From: an uncultured Bacteroidota bacterium
GTDB taxonomy: Bacteria; Bacteroidota; Bacteroidia; Chitinophagales; Chitinophagaceae
Assembly: GCA_903824725.1 (NCBI GenBank)
Contig: CAIJXU010000064.1
Span: 213,457-277,456 of the forward strand
Length of the DNA: 64,000 nt
Reading direction: 5' to 3'
The first letter of the stretch is position 1, and each line of letters begins with the position of its first letter. A model generated the notes under the pieces. The model saw only the letters and a list, made by a program, of their open reading frames with translations, did not search any database and was not told where the DNA came from. This document shows, piece after piece, positions 63,249 through 64,000 of the stretch. Both the position numbers and the translations under genes were made by a program.

Positions 63249-64000
63249 TTATTTGCCACATTTAGTTAAATAAAACGATTCGCAGTTTTTGAATAAATCT
63301 TCCTGAATGAGTTTGTTTCTTACTTGATCTCTGTAATTGTTTGAATTAGGACCATTGAATTTTTTAACTTTCCATACAGAAACAGCATGTTCTAGTGCAT
63401 TACAATCTCCGTTTGCTGCATACTCTTTAGATTTTTTTAAAGCATAAGTAAAATTTGCGTTGATTTTATCATATATGGAAGGAAACGTGGAATTATTTTT
63501 TGTGTCTAAAGTAGAAACTTGAAATAGCAGTTCCCATATTTTAGCACCTTCTGAAAAGCCTTTTTTTGTTTCATCAAATGCAAATAAGTCAAATACAATT
63601 TTATCATTAATTACTGAACTGCTCCATTCGTGAGTATCCCTAACTATGAATTGCACTTCTTTTACATTGGAATTATTAGTAATGACATCTTTATATGCAT
63701 TGTAGAAACTTGGATATTTATCTTTTAGTTGTGTTTCGATTATTTCTGAATTATCATCAAACTGCTTATCCGAAGTATTATTTACATTAGAATTATTATT
63801 CTTATTTACAGGGGTTGCTTGATTATTTGCAATTCGGGGCGTAGCGTTTGATTTATTAATTCTATTTGAAACTACTGTAAACTTACCATTAATTTTATTT
63901 TCTAATGCATTTACAGAAGCGTTAATTGCTTTATCTGAAATAGTATTAATTTTATCATTTAACGCCTTGTTCGCTTTATTTAATAAACTCTGGAATAATC
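63249..64000 (-). CDS. Hypothetical protein, partial (runs off the right edge)
   Basis: The minus-strand frame is open from the right edge of the window to a TAA at 63249-63251, giving about 249 residues; the start lies outside. A GTG at 63656 is in frame but is not needed. The visible N-terminal part is rich in asparagine, lysine and isoleucine with a low-complexity linker (NKNNNSNVNNTSDK), preceded by a helical stretch ALNDKINTISDKAINASVNAL. The C-terminal part is globular, with NGDCNALEHA, YRDQVRNKL and FKNCES. I do not recognise the family. Its end abuts that of the convergent HELGH gene. Confidence 0.75.
   Translation of the reverse strand, partial: LFQSLLNKANKALNDKINTISDKAINASVNALENKINGKFTVVSNRINKSNATPRIANNQATPVNKNNNSNVNNTSDKQFDDNSEIIETQLKDKYPSFYNAYKDVITNNSNVKEVQFIVRDTHEWSSSVINDKIVFDLFAFDETKKGFSEGAKIWELLFQVSTLDTKNNSTFPSIYDKINANFTYALKKSKEYAANGDCNALEHAVSVWKVKKFNGPNSNNYRDQVRNKLIQEDLFKNCESFYLTKCGK

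Noticed and set aside
63249..63656. A complete 135-residue gene starting at GTG 63656
   Set aside because: The same frame stays open to the window edge, so the GTG is an internal valine of a longer, truncated gene.

Overview
The window reads as a piece of an AT-rich Bacteroidota chromosome, most like Chitinophagaceae or a close relative. Signs of this are the LpxC-FabZ fusion, a secreted subtilase ending in a type IX secretion sorting domain, the ftsX-DUF3098-uppP and greA-HIT neighbourhoods, a DUF3108 protein, TAnnTTTG promoter boxes and the near absence of Shine-Dalgarno sites. This placement is inference from gene content; no rRNA gene is present. No insertion sequence, prophage, CRISPR array or replication origin was found.

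Layout. 1-3436: the end of atpA and its terminator, then an ABC-2 exporter operon with a LolA-like protein and a helical repeat protein. 3438-7918: pdxA, rsmA, a 2-hydroxyacid dehydrogenase, greA, a HIT protein and ruvC. 7967-12739: envelope genes (LPG-synthase-like membrane protein, DUF3108 protein, metallo-hydrolase, UMF1-type transporter, uppP). 12798-20089: DUF3098 and ftsX diverging from leuS, then a DPP-IV-like peptidase and ruvB. 20099-26482: orphan response regulator, RecQ-like helicase, copper ATPase, tsaE and alanine dehydrogenase. 26487-31688: lipid A operon (HD protein, lpxD, lpxC-fabZ, lpxA, ABC ATPase). 31802-38517: small and HhH proteins, clpX with two clpP genes, tig and tRNA-Leu. 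38574-43624: fRMsr, flippase, dtd, MazG-like protein, glyS and an FNR-type reductase. 43636-53861: the subtilase, a lipoprotein, mfd, a 68-residue protein and gyrB. 54070-61003: AraC regulator, amidohydrolase lipoprotein, fumC, crotonase, B12-binding subunit and gltX. 61066-64000: polysaccharide deacetylase, tatD, a secreted HELGH protein and an incomplete convergent gene running off the right edge.

Most of the window is housekeeping: translation (leuS, glyS, gltX, dtd, rsmA, tsaE, tRNA-Leu), DNA repair and topology (ruvB, ruvC, recQ-like, mfd, gyrB), proteostasis (clpX, clpP x2, tig) and envelope building (lpx genes, uppP, ftsX). I found no clear new multi-gene system. The more interesting signals are regulatory or at the level of protein families: an intrinsic terminator right behind a promoter-like box in the greA leader; TAnnTTTG boxes only 3-6 bases before the start codon of several genes, suggesting leaderless mRNAs; a perfect inverted repeat carrying divergent promoter boxes between ftsX and leuS; a diverged second ClpP; and a possible shared GDC...DQ-VR...NC module in the last two, convergent genes.

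Several starts were moved from the longest open frame to an internal ATG on the basis of family N-termini, overlap with neighbours or terminators. A 49-residue gene (33984-34133) and the two edge-truncated genes were read directly from the sequence.
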